18,526 bases of DNA, taken from positions 1-18,526 of the forward strand of contig JBHELO010000043.1 of the NCBI GenBank assembly GCA_046263055.1. The letters are read 5' to 3'. The stretch comes from DATAQC01 sp046263055. Its GTDB lineage: Bacteria; Actinomycetota; Acidimicrobiia; Acidimicrobiales; AC-14. Made by a program: the position numbers and the translations under genes. Each line of letters opens with the position of its first letter. Position 1 is the first letter of the stretch. Positions 1-6,862 of the stretch are shown one piece after another. The notes beneath the pieces were generated by a model. It saw only the letters and a program-made list of their open reading frames with translations, ran no database searches and had not been told where the DNA came from.

Positions 1-123
1 AATCTCGGCTGGCTTAAGGCTGCACCGCATAGGCCCCCCCGGTCACCGGGACGCTTCACCGGACCGCTCTTACGAAACCCGCCCCAAGTCGTGCTCTGGC
101 GGAGCATCGGCGTTCGCTGGAGG

Positions 124-173
124 TTCCTCCTGCGCGACCCCGGTCGTCGTTCCTCCTGCGGGACCGGTCGTCG
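124..173. repeat. Imperfect tandem duplication, about 26 bp, two copies
   Basis: A unit at 124-149 is repeated at 150-173 with a two-base deletion and one substitution. The copies share the start TTCCTCCTGCG and the end GGTCGTCG. It lies in the 1-232 stretch, where I see no supportable gene. The open frames across 1-300 have no recognisable product and are what random high-GC sequence gives. Confidence 0.55.
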
Positions 174-189
174 TTCCCGAAACCCGGCA

Positions 190-230
190 AGGGGAGGGCG
201 GTGGCCGCCTCGTAGCCACCGCGCTTCCCT
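190..230 (-). terminator. Hairpin just after the 96-aa gene, probable terminator
   Basis: An 8-bp perfect inverted repeat (GCGGTGGC at 198-205, GCCACCGC at 215-222) has a 9-nt loop. It is extended, after one mismatch, by about seven more pairs (including one G-U) between 190-196 and 224-230. On the minus strand it begins three bases past the TAG stop of the small gene at 233-523. There is no T-run after it, so it would be an actinobacterial-style or factor-assisted terminator. Its function is inferred from its place. Confidence 0.45.
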
Positions 231-232
231 CT

Positions 233-523
233 CTAGGCTCGAACGGGCGCCTGGATGCCGAGGGGTCGCTCGGAGAACGCCATCTCGGCGTTGACCTCCC
301 AGCACGTGTTGTCACTGGAGTCCCCGAGCGTCGAGTCGGCGTAGCCCCGAACGTCGTCGACGGAGTTGGCCTCCCACAGGCATGAGGCAGCCGATCCCTC
401 GCGGCTCGGGTAGAACTGCAGGCCGCGCACGCCCGCAGGTGCGTCCTCGTTCTTGATCAACTTCTCGCCCCTCGCGAACGCCGTCTGGGGGTCCTTGAAC
501 TGGTGGTAGACGACCACGTACAT
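233..523 (-). CDS. Small protein, probable dimeric alpha/beta-barrel fold, function unknown
   Basis: A 96-aa protein starting MYVVVYHQF. A GGGAGG ribosome site seven bases before the ATG supports the start. The opening hydrophobic beta strand followed by a KDPQTAF helix, then a strand around LQFYPSREG, a CLWEANSVDDV strand-helix and a TCWEVN strand fit the compact ferredoxin-like, dimeric alpha/beta-barrel layout seen in antibiotic-monooxygenase-like and stress-responsive small proteins. I recall similar unnamed actinobacterial proteins of this size with the conserved TLGDSS(D/E/T)NT segment. No catalytic residues can be named and there is no signal peptide. It lies 133 bp downstream of the LuxR-type regulator on the same strand, so co-transcription or regulation by it is plausible. 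It is a real gene because its codon bias, ribosome site and domain-like pattern agree; its role is unknown. Confidence 0.8.
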   Translation of the reverse strand: MYVVVYHQFKDPQTAFARGEKLIKNEDAPAGVRGLQFYPSREGSAASCLWEANSVDDVRGYADSTLGDSSDNTCWEVNAEMAFSERPLGIQAPVRA

Positions 524-587
524 GTTTGCCTCCCGGTCTCGTCATGGTTTTCCTGCTGACGATGTGACCGTACGACCGGAGGGCGGT

Positions 588-604
588 TCCCGGCATCGCC
601 GGGA
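588..604 (-). terminator. Short perfect hairpin between luxR-type gene and small gene
   Basis: Seven perfect pairs (TCCCGGC at 588-594, GCCGGGA at 598-604) close a three-base ATC loop. It stands about 50 bases after the regulator stop and 65 bases before the small gene start, on the transcribed minus strand. It could attenuate or end the regulator transcript, or sit in the small gene's leader. No T-run follows. Confidence 0.35.
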
Positions 605-631
605 TCGACCAATTCCGCGCCCCCTTCGGCA

Positions 632-647
632 TGGTCATTTCTGACCA
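632..647. promoter_or_regulatory. 16-bp dyad TGGTCA-TTTC-TGACCA, possible operator or hairpin
   Basis: A perfect 6+6 inverted repeat with a four-base centre lies 10 bases beyond the stop of the regulator and about 110 bases before the 96-aa gene. On the minus strand the loop reads GAAA, a stable GNRA tetraloop, so it may act in RNA. Its size and symmetry also suit the dimer-binding site of a helix-turn-helix protein. Both readings are inference. Confidence 0.35.
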
Positions 648-656
648 CGGCCGGGA

Positions 657-2300
657 TCAGACGAGGTCGTGTTCGTAGGCGAAGGAGCTGGCCGCGGTGC
701 GCGAAGAGACGCCGAGCTTGGCAAAGATGTTCTGGACGTGGCGGGCGACGGTGTGCTCGCTGACCACGAGGTCCTGTGCGATCTCGCGGTTGCGCCGTCC
801 CGCGGCAACGAGGCGGAGCACCTCGAGCTCGCGGCCGGTGAGGCTGTGCGCGGGCGATGAGGAGGCTCGCCCACTGACCGAGTCGAGCCAGGTCAGGGCG
901 GGCGCGGCGCCCAGCCGTCGGAAAGCGGAACGGGCGGCGTCGAACTCCAAGGTAGCGGTGTCCTCGTCGCCCACCGATCGGCAGGCGAGGCCCACCAGGA
1001 CACGAGCCCGTGACGCGTCGTGCAACGCGTCCATCGCGTCCCAGGCCACGAAGGCCCGTCGAAGGGGCACCAGGGCGCCTGCAGCGTCCCCACCCGCCAG
1101 CGCCACGGCACCTCGGGCGAACGCCGCCATGGCCGCCAGCGCCTCGCACCCCTCGTCACCGGCGATCTTTTCGAGCTCCCGGCTGGCGGCGTCGGCGGCC
1201 TCGACGTCGCCGACGGCGAGCATCACCTCGACATAGGCGGGCAACAACGTGGCCCGTTCCAGCGGCCGAACCGTCTCGGTGACGGCCCGGCGGACGGCGG
1301 CGGCGGACGGCTCCTGGTTGCCCTGCGCCAGCCGCAGCAGGGCGAGGCCCGGCTGGGGCTCCCGCCCGAGGCCACTCGCTCGACGATACGCCGCCTCGGC
1401 GGCCCCGAACTCGCCCCGAAGGCGGTGCACCTCGCCCTCGCAGTACGCCGCCCCTCCCTGCGCCAGCCGGTTGAGGGCACCGTCGGTGAAGAGCTGGCCG
1501 ACCCGGCGGACCTCCTGTCTGGCTTCCTCCCACTCTCCGGCCAGCGTCATCACCTCGGCGCGGTGGACCAGACACAGTCCCTTGTGGGCAACCATCTCGG
1601 GCTGCTGGTCGCACCACCGGGTGAGCGCGACCGTCCACTCCCGGGCCCTGTTCAGCTCGAACACGTCGCGGCAGAACGAGATCGTGTAGCAGAAGACGAT
1701 CCCGGTGACGACCGGAGACAGTTCGCCGGTGGTGGCCGCCACGAGTGTCTCGTCCACCAGCCGGACGCCTTCTGCCCTCCGACCTATCCGGATCAGGGCG
1801 TGGCCCATCACCATGTGAGCGATGGCGACGAGATCGGGGTCCGCGAACCGCTCGCCGATGGCGGCGATCTCAGCGGCCAGCGTCGCAGCGCCGTGGAAGT
1901 CGCCCTTGAACTCGTGCTCAAGCATTGCGGCCTGAAGGACGTATCCCCGCTCGACGCAGTCCGCTGCGTGGCCGTCCAGCAACCGCTGGGCCCGGGCGAA
2001 CCACCCGGCGGCGCGGCCGCCTTCGCCCCGGAACAGCAGGTTGTGGCCGATCCAGAAGCCGCAGCGCACCGCGGCGCGTGTGTCGCCCGCGTCGAGATCG
2101 GCCTGGTGAGCACGTTCGAAGGCGGCCACGTAGTCGTCGTCGCGGCCGATCATGTAGGCGGCACGACCAAGCCGCTCGAGGTCAGCCGGTACCAGCGGCT
2201 CGATCGCATCGGCAACCGAGAGCGCCTCGTAGGCGCCGAGCCAGGCCGACCGTGAGAACGCATCCCGCCCCTGCTCGAGTTCACCTGCTCCCTTCGCCAC
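657..2300 (-). CDS. LuxR-family transcriptional regulator with TPR-like body
   Basis: A 547-aa cytoplasmic regulator. The last about 60 residues form a GerE/LuxR helix-turn-helix: LTGRELEVLRLVAAG, then NREIAQDLVVSEHTVARHV and a closing IFAKLGVSSRTAA. The preceding about 450 residues are alanine-rich amphipathic helices in TPR-like order, opening with GRDAFSRSAWLGAYEALS. There is no Walker A motif, so this is not a MalT/LAL ATPase but the shorter tetratricopeptide LuxR class common in actinobacteria. The frame is open further upstream, but residues before GVAKGAGELE do not look like protein. I chose the GTG at 2300 because GGAGGAGGT (2308-2316) lies seven bases before it. A possible -10 (TAACTT, 2326-2321) precedes it. 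The ligand or signal is unknown; the small protein gene downstream is a candidate target. Confidence 0.9.
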   Translation of the reverse strand: MAKGAGELEQGRDAFSRSAWLGAYEALSVADAIEPLVPADLERLGRAAYMIGRDDDYVAAFERAHQADLDAGDTRAAVRCGFWIGHNLLFRGEGGRAAGWFARAQRLLDGHAADCVERGYVLQAAMLEHEFKGDFHGAATLAAEIAAIGERFADPDLVAIAHMVMGHALIRIGRRAEGVRLVDETLVAATTGELSPVVTGIVFCYTISFCRDVFELNRAREWTVALTRWCDQQPEMVAHKGLCLVHRAEVMTLAGEWEEARQEVRRVGQLFTDGALNRLAQGGAAYCEGEVHRLRGEFGAAEAAYRRASGLGREPQPGLALLRLAQGNQEPSAAAVRRAVTETVRPLERATLLPAYVEVMLAVGDVEAADAASRELEKIAGDEGCEALAAMAAFARGAVALAGGDAAGALVPLRRAFVAWDAMDALHDASRARVLVGLACRSVGDEDTATLEFDAARSAFRRLGAAPALTWLDSVSGRASSSPAHSLTGRELEVLRLVAAGRRNREIAQDLVVSEHTVARHVQNIFAKLGVSSRTAASSFAYEHDLV

Positions 2301-2307
2301 CCCCGGC

Positions 2308-2316
2308 ACCTCCTCC
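2308..2316 (-). promoter_or_regulatory. Ribosome binding site fixing the GTG start of the LuxR-type gene
   Basis: The minus strand reads GGAGGAGGT, seven bases before the GTG at 2300. This decides against the much longer open frame that reaches 2603. Confidence 0.7.
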
Positions 2317-2462
2317 GCCCAAGTTACCGACGCTGGCGGTGCCGATCCGGTTCGGTTGCTGGCGAGCCCCGGCGGGGACCACCCTGCGCGTACTCCGGTG
2401 CAGGGTCGAGGTGAGTAGGCCCGATGCCGGAACGCGTGCGGCACCTCCTGATGTGGGAGGCC

Positions 2463-2503
2463 ATCGGCCCCCGGGGCGCGGCAGGCGCGCCCCGGGGGCC
2501 GAT
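2463..2503. terminator. Perfect 18-bp-arm hairpin, 5-nt loop
   Basis: The arms are 2463-2480 and 2486-2503, all 18 pairs perfect and mostly G-C, with loop GCAGG. It sits 80 bases after the stop of the broken recombinase and about 160 bases before the LuxR-type start, both on the minus strand. A terminator for the recombinase transcript is the simplest reading. There is no T-tract on either side, so it could also be a recombination or protein-binding site. The rest of 2301-2583 holds no gene I can support. Confidence 0.55.
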
Positions 2504-2583
2504 TCGCCTCCGGTACCCGCTTGGCGATCCGTTGCGGGATCCCGTTACGGCACGACCGCCCGTCGCCGGGTCGCGTTTGACGC

Positions 2584-4022
2584 TCACCAGCGCTGAAGGA
2601 CAAGTGTCCGTGGTGGCAACGTGGAACCCTGGATTCGTAGCCGAGATGCGTCGAACCGCCGGAGGGCGGGCCGTCCAGGCATCACCTCGACCCGTTCGAT
2701 CATCAGCCGAACCAGGTCCCGCCGCTGTTGGAAGTCGGCCTCCGCCCAGAACGCACGGGGATTGGGGTGCAGGATGAGGCGCTGCTTGGTCGCGGCGTCG
2801 ACCACGGCGTGGAGGCGGTCGATCTCTCGCTGCAGCTTGACCCTGATCGACCTGTACCGGCCCTCGGCCAGCAGGCCACGGACGTAGAAGTCGTCGTCGA
2901 GGCCCTGCAGCCTGCTCTGGGCCGCGCCGAGGTCGGAGAGCGTGCGACCCATCGTCCCGTCGTCGCCTGCGCCGGCCTGTGCGAGCAGCGCCTCCCGCAC
3001 AGACGGCGTCGTGAGCAGCCCGAGCACGAACTCCTTCGCCAGCTCATCGACGGGATCGGCGATGATCCCCAACTGATGCCCGGGCCGACGTCCTGCGCAC
3101 AGGTAGCGCCTGGTGTTGTTGCGCGGCCGGGAGAACAGGCTTGCGCCACAGTCCCCGCAGTGGATCAGGCCGGTGAGCAGGTACCTGGTGGCCTTGCGGA
3201 CGTTCGTGTTGCGCTCGGGTTGAGGAGCACGGCTCGTAGCTGGTCCCACGTGTGGCGGTCGAGGGCCGCCGCCCAGACGGCCGGGCTCAGGTCACCGAGT
3301 GCCTTACCGCTTGGGTCGACGCCATGTTCGCGCAGCCCTGCTATCCGTGAGGACAACAGCACCCTGCGAAGTGTGGGCGCAGTCCACGGTCCGCCCGACG
3401 CCCCGGGCACGCCTTCGGCGTTCCAGTCGCGTGCGATCGTCATCAGTCCCTCACCTTCGAGCACTCGGCGGGCGGCTTCCCGGACGTACCCGCGCTCGTC
3501 CTCGCTGCGCACGGCCCAGCCCAGCTGGGCCGCAGGCCTGCCCAGCTCGGCCAACTCCAGGTGCTTGCGCCGCACGCGCCGGCTCCGGTCCTCGGACTCC
3601 TTGCGAGCGACGGCCCCTACGATGCGCGCTGACAGCCGGCCGTCGGGGGTCGTGAGGTCGTAGTCCCCACCGGTGACCACGGCCAGGTGAACCCGACTGC
3701 GTTCGACGAGATCGATGAACGCCTCGAGCTCTCTGGGTGAGCGGTGCAGGCGGTCGTTGTGCCGGGTGACGATCGCATCGATCCTGCCCGACTCCACGGC
3801 AGCCAGCATCCGCTCATAGGCCCGTCGAGGTTTCCGCCCGTAGGCGGAGGCGTCGTTGTCGCAGAACACCTTGACAACCTCCCAGCCCCGTGCCAGGCAG
3901 TGGGCCTCACAATCGGCCCGCTGGCGATCGACGCCGGCGCGCTGGCCGCTCGGATCAGAAGAGACTCGGGTGTAGACGCCCGCCTTGACGGCAGGCAAGG
4001 ACTGTTTCGGACAGGCGGTCAT
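2584..4022 (-). pseudogene. Large serine recombinase/integrase, frameshifted
   Basis: Two adjoining minus-strand frames together make one recombinase of about 480 aa. The first (4022 to about 3219) has the resolvase catalytic domain with the YTRVSSD nucleophile-serine motif, DRQ, and RHNDRLHRSPRELEAF, then the recombinase DNA-binding domain (GPWTAPTLRRVLLS). The second (about 3219 to 2584) has the zinc-ribbon start IHCGDCGASLF...YLC, a coiled-coil region and a C-terminal tail. The break is at the run GGG at 3217-3219: the expected LLNPERNT becomes LLNPSATRT, as if one C is missing on the coding strand. The first frame alone would stop at 3165 after 285 residues. The ATG at 4022 has AGGAGGAGG just before it. 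Sequencing error cannot be excluded. The usual role is site-specific integration or excision of a mobile element; no other element genes remain beside it. Confidence 0.85.
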
Positions 4023-4149
4023 GAGCCTCCTCCTGGACGAGCGGCGTGTAGACATCAACAGCACACCGGGCTAGGTGGCGGCCACTATCCTTCGGTCGGC
4101 CGTACCGGCCGCCTCCCCGGCCTGCTCGCCAGCAGAAAGCGTGCGCCAG

Positions 4150-5742
4150 ATGACCGAACCCACGACCGCGCCCGCCCCCGACTCGTCGCCACGCGTCGTC
4201 ATCATCGGGGCCGGCCCGGCCGGGCTCACCGCCGCCTACCAGCTGGTCACCCGCTACGGCATCGCCTCCACCGTCCTCGAGGCCGACTCGGTGGTGGGCG
4301 GCATCAGCCGCACGGTGGAGCGCGACGGCTGGCGGTTCGACATCGGGGGCCACCGCTTCTTCACCAAGGTGAAGGAGGTCGAGGCGTTCTGGCACGAGGT
4401 CCTGCCCGACGAGGACTTCATGCTCCGCCCCCGCATGAGCCGCATCTACTACGACGGCAAGTACTTCGACTACCCGCTCAAGGCATCCAACGCCCTCAAG
4501 AACCTGGGCATCTGGGAGGCCTTCCGCTGCGTGATGTCCTACGTCTGGGCTCGCATTCGCCCGCCCAAGGACCAGAGCACGTTGGAGGGCTGGATCGTCG
4601 CCCGCTTCGGTTGGCGGCTCTACCGCCACTTCTTCAAGACCTACAACGAGAAGCTCTGGGGCGTCCCCGTCAACAAGCTCCCCGCCGACTTCGCGGCCCA
4701 GCGCATCAAGAACCTGTCGCTGTTCAACGCGGTGGTCAACGCCCTCCTGCCCAGGCGCAACCAGAAGGACATCACGTCGCTCATCGAGGAGTTCCAGTAC
4801 CCCAAGTTCGGCCCGGGGATGATGTGGGAGCGCTGCCGCGACCTGGTGGAGGCCAAGGGTTGCACGGTGCACATGAAGACCCGGGTGGAGGCCATCCGCC
4901 ACCAGGACGGCCGGGCGGTGGCGGTCGTCGCCCGGGCCGCCGACGGTACCCGCAGGGAGTACCCGTGCGACCACGTCATCTCCTCCATGCCCATCTCCCA
5001 GCTGCTCAAGGCCATGGACCCGCCCGCCGGGCCGGTGGCGGTGAAGGCGGCCGACGACCTGCGCTACCGGGACTTCCTCACCGTCGCCCTGGTCGTGCCC
5101 GAGGCCTACAGCTTCCCCGACAACTGGATCTACGTGCACTCCCGCGAGGTCCAGGTGGGACGAATCCAGAACTTCGGGTCGTGGTCGCCCTACCTGGTGA
5201 AGGAGGGGCGGACCTGCCTGGGGCTGGAGTTCTTCGTCTTCGAGGGCGACGCCACCTGGACCAAGCCCGACGAGGACCTGGTGGAGCAGGGCAAGCGGGA
5301 GCTCGGCGTCCTCGGGCTGGTGGACCCGGCCAAGGTGGAGGCCGGGTACGTGGTGCGGATGCCCAAGGCGTACCCCTTCTACGACGAGCACTACAAGGCC
5401 AACGTGGCCCGCATCGTCGAGTGGTCCGACGAGTGCGCGCCCAACGTCCACCCCGTGGGCCGCAACGGCATGCACCGGTACAACAACCAGGACCACTCCA
5501 TGTACACGGCCATGCTGACGGCCGAGAACATCGCCACCGGGTCGTCCCACGACGTGTGGAGCGTCAACGTTGAGGAGGAGTACCACGAGGAGTCGTCCTC
5601 GCCCTCGTCCTCGTCGTCGGGCGACGGCACGGGCGACGGCTCCACCGGAGGGACCAGGGGCACGGGGCGCGACGCGCCGGTGATCCCCCGCCACCACTAC
5701 GACGAGGACCACCCCGTCCACAAGCCGGCCACCACCTCCTGA
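4150..5742 (+). CDS. FAD-dependent oxidoreductase, UDP-galactopyranose mutase-like
   Basis: A 530-aa flavoprotein. The N-terminal Rossmann motif is VVIIGAGPAGLTAAYQL (about 16-32), followed by VGGISRT (49-55) and DIGGHRFF (64-71), the set seen in protoporphyrinogen oxidase/UDP-galactopyranose mutase relatives. A second FAD contact lies near 436-461 (VGRNGMHRYNNQDHSM...AENI). It is longer than a true Glf and lacks enough distinctive residues for me to claim mutase activity; a carbohydrate- or isoprenoid-modifying flavoenzyme is equally possible. Residues about 475-530 are a low-complexity tail rich in Glu, Ser, Gly and His, apparently disordered. The start is ATG at 4150; a GTG at 4075 would add 25 residues unlike the family, though the ribosome site before 4150 is weak (AGAAAG). 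It is divergent from the recombinase across 127 bp. Confidence 0.85.
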   Translation: MTEPTTAPAPDSSPRVVIIGAGPAGLTAAYQLVTRYGIASTVLEADSVVGGISRTVERDGWRFDIGGHRFFTKVKEVEAFWHEVLPDEDFMLRPRMSRIYYDGKYFDYPLKASNALKNLGIWEAFRCVMSYVWARIRPPKDQSTLEGWIVARFGWRLYRHFFKTYNEKLWGVPVNKLPADFAAQRIKNLSLFNAVVNALLPRRNQKDITSLIEEFQYPKFGPGMMWERCRDLVEAKGCTVHMKTRVEAIRHQDGRAVAVVARAADGTRREYPCDHVISSMPISQLLKAMDPPAGPVAVKAADDLRYRDFLTVALVVPEAYSFPDNWIYVHSREVQVGRIQNFGSWSPYLVKEGRTCLGLEFFVFEGDATWTKPDEDLVEQGKRELGVLGLVDPAKVEAGYVVRMPKAYPFYDEHYKANVARIVEWSDECAPNVHPVGRNGMHRYNNQDHSMYTAMLTAENIATGSSHDVWSVNVEEEYHEESSSPSSSSSGDGTGDGSTGGTRGTGRDAPVIPRHHYDEDHPVHKPATTS

Positions 5743-5792
5743 GGCGTCCAGCCGTCGGGCGGCGAGGGCGCCGGCCGCGGCGTTGTCGTCGG

Positions 5793-5820
5793 TTGGCCGT
5801 CCGGTGGCGACGGGTAGGAC
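5793..5820 (+). promoter_or_regulatory. Possible sigma-70-type promoter for the F420 oxidoreductase
   Basis: TTGGCC (5793-5798) and TAGGAC (5815-5820) are separated by 16 bases, about 42 bases before the ATG at 5863. The match is partial and high-GC background makes such pairs common. Confidence 0.25.
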
Positions 5821-5862
5821 GCCGGCACCGGGGCGCGGGCCCCCGACACGGACGGAGGTGGC

Positions 5863-6828
5863 ATGACGTCGATCGGCTACACGGTGATGGGGGAACAGGC
5901 GGGGCCCACGCAGCTCGTGGCCGACGCGGTGCGGGCCGAGGAGCTGGGCTTCGACTTCATCGCCGCCAGCGACCACTACAACCCGTGGCTGTCCGAGCAG
6001 GGCCACTCGCCCTACGCCTGGTCGGTCCTCGGGGCCATCGCCCACGCCACCGAGCGCATCGACCTCATGACCTACGTGACGTGCCCCACCATGCGCTACC
6101 ACCCGGCGGTGGTGGCCCAGAAGGCGGCCACCGTGCAGCTGCTCTCCGGCGGCCGGTTCACGCTCGGGCTCGGCGCCGGCGAGAACCTCAACGAGCACGT
6201 CATCGGGGAGGACTGGCCGCCGGCCGACCTCCGCCACGAGATGCTGGGGGAGGCGGTCGAGATCATCCGGGCCCTCTTCGACGGGGAGACGGTGACCTAC
6301 CGGGGCCAGCACCTCGACGCCGAGGCCGCCCGCCTCTGGGACCTGCCACCGACGCCCCCGCCGATCGGCATCGCCGTCTCCGGCCCCCAGTCGTGCTCGC
6401 TGGCCGGCGAGCACGCCGACGCCATGATCGCCGTCGAGCCGCTCCCCGAGCTGGGCCAGCAGTTCGACGCCGCCGGCGGGCGCGGCAAGCCCCGCATCGG
6501 CCAGGTCGGGATCTCTTACGACGCTGACGAGAAGGCGGCCCGGGCCCGGGCGCTCGACCAGTTCCGGTGGTTCACGGGCGGGTGGAAGGTGATGGCCGAG
6601 CTGCCGGGGCCGACCAGCTTCGACGCGGCGTCCAAGTTCGTGCGCGAGGAGGACATCGCCGGACAGCTGCCGTGCGGTCCCGACGTGGACGCCCACGTGG
6701 CGGCCGTGAAGCAGTTCGTGGACGCCGGGTTCACCCACGTGGCCCTCGTCCAGATCGGCGGCGACCAGCAGGGCCCGTTCTTCGACTGGGCCGAGAAGGA
6801 GCTGTTGCCGGCCCTGCGGGAGCTGTAG
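5863..6828 (+). CDS. F420-dependent LLM-class oxidoreductase (G6PDH-family type)
   Basis: A 321-aa luciferase-like TIM-barrel enzyme, beginning MTSIGYTVMGEQAGPTQLV. The features are the family's early strand followed by EELGFDFIAASDHY, the segment GRFTLGLGAGENLNEHV, and the middle segment PPIGIAVSGPQS typical of the F420-dependent glucose-6-phosphate-dehydrogenase-like group (the TIGR03557 type). These enzymes transfer hydride between deazaflavin F420 and a small substrate; the substrate here cannot be read from sequence, and true Fgd activity is not implied. The ATG is set by GGAGGTGGC immediately before it. It is preceded by the flavoprotein gene on the same strand (120 bp gap) and meets the methyltransferase tail to tail. 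It implies the host makes F420, in keeping with an actinobacterium. Confidence 0.9.
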   Translation: MTSIGYTVMGEQAGPTQLVADAVRAEELGFDFIAASDHYNPWLSEQGHSPYAWSVLGAIAHATERIDLMTYVTCPTMRYHPAVVAQKAATVQLLSGGRFTLGLGAGENLNEHVIGEDWPPADLRHEMLGEAVEIIRALFDGETVTYRGQHLDAEAARLWDLPPTPPPIGIAVSGPQSCSLAGEHADAMIAVEPLPELGQQFDAAGGRGKPRIGQVGISYDADEKAARARALDQFRWFTGGWKVMAELPGPTSFDAASKFVREEDIAGQLPCGPDVDAHVAAVKQFVDAGFTHVALVQIGGDQQGPFFDWAEKELLPALREL

Positions 6829-6832
6829 CTCG

Positions 6833-6862
6833 GGGCGGCCGGTCAGAGGGCGGCCGGTCAGA
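6833..6862. repeat. Perfect 15-bp tandem duplication at convergent gene ends
   Basis: GGGCGGCCGGTCAGA occurs at 6833-6847 and again at 6848-6862. The second copy contains the methyltransferase TGA stop (minus strand, 6860-6858). The first copy places another TGA in the same frame 15 bases further on, so the gene has a back-up stop. It fills the 29-bp gap between the two converging genes. Confidence 0.7.

Noticed and set aside
2301..2603. Longer N-terminus of the LuxR-type protein (start at 2603)
   Set aside because: The extra 101 residues are Pro/Arg/Gly filler that includes the hairpin at 2463-2503. The strong ribosome site sits before the GTG at 2300.
3205..3230. Programmed frameshift in the serine recombinase
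   Set aside because: The junction has no X-XXY-YYZ slippery heptamer and no clear downstream pseudoknot, and serine recombinases are not known to need one. A mutation or base-call error is simpler.
2400..4150. Attachment-site repeats flanking the recombinase
   Set aside because: I compared both flanks by eye and found no convincing direct repeat.
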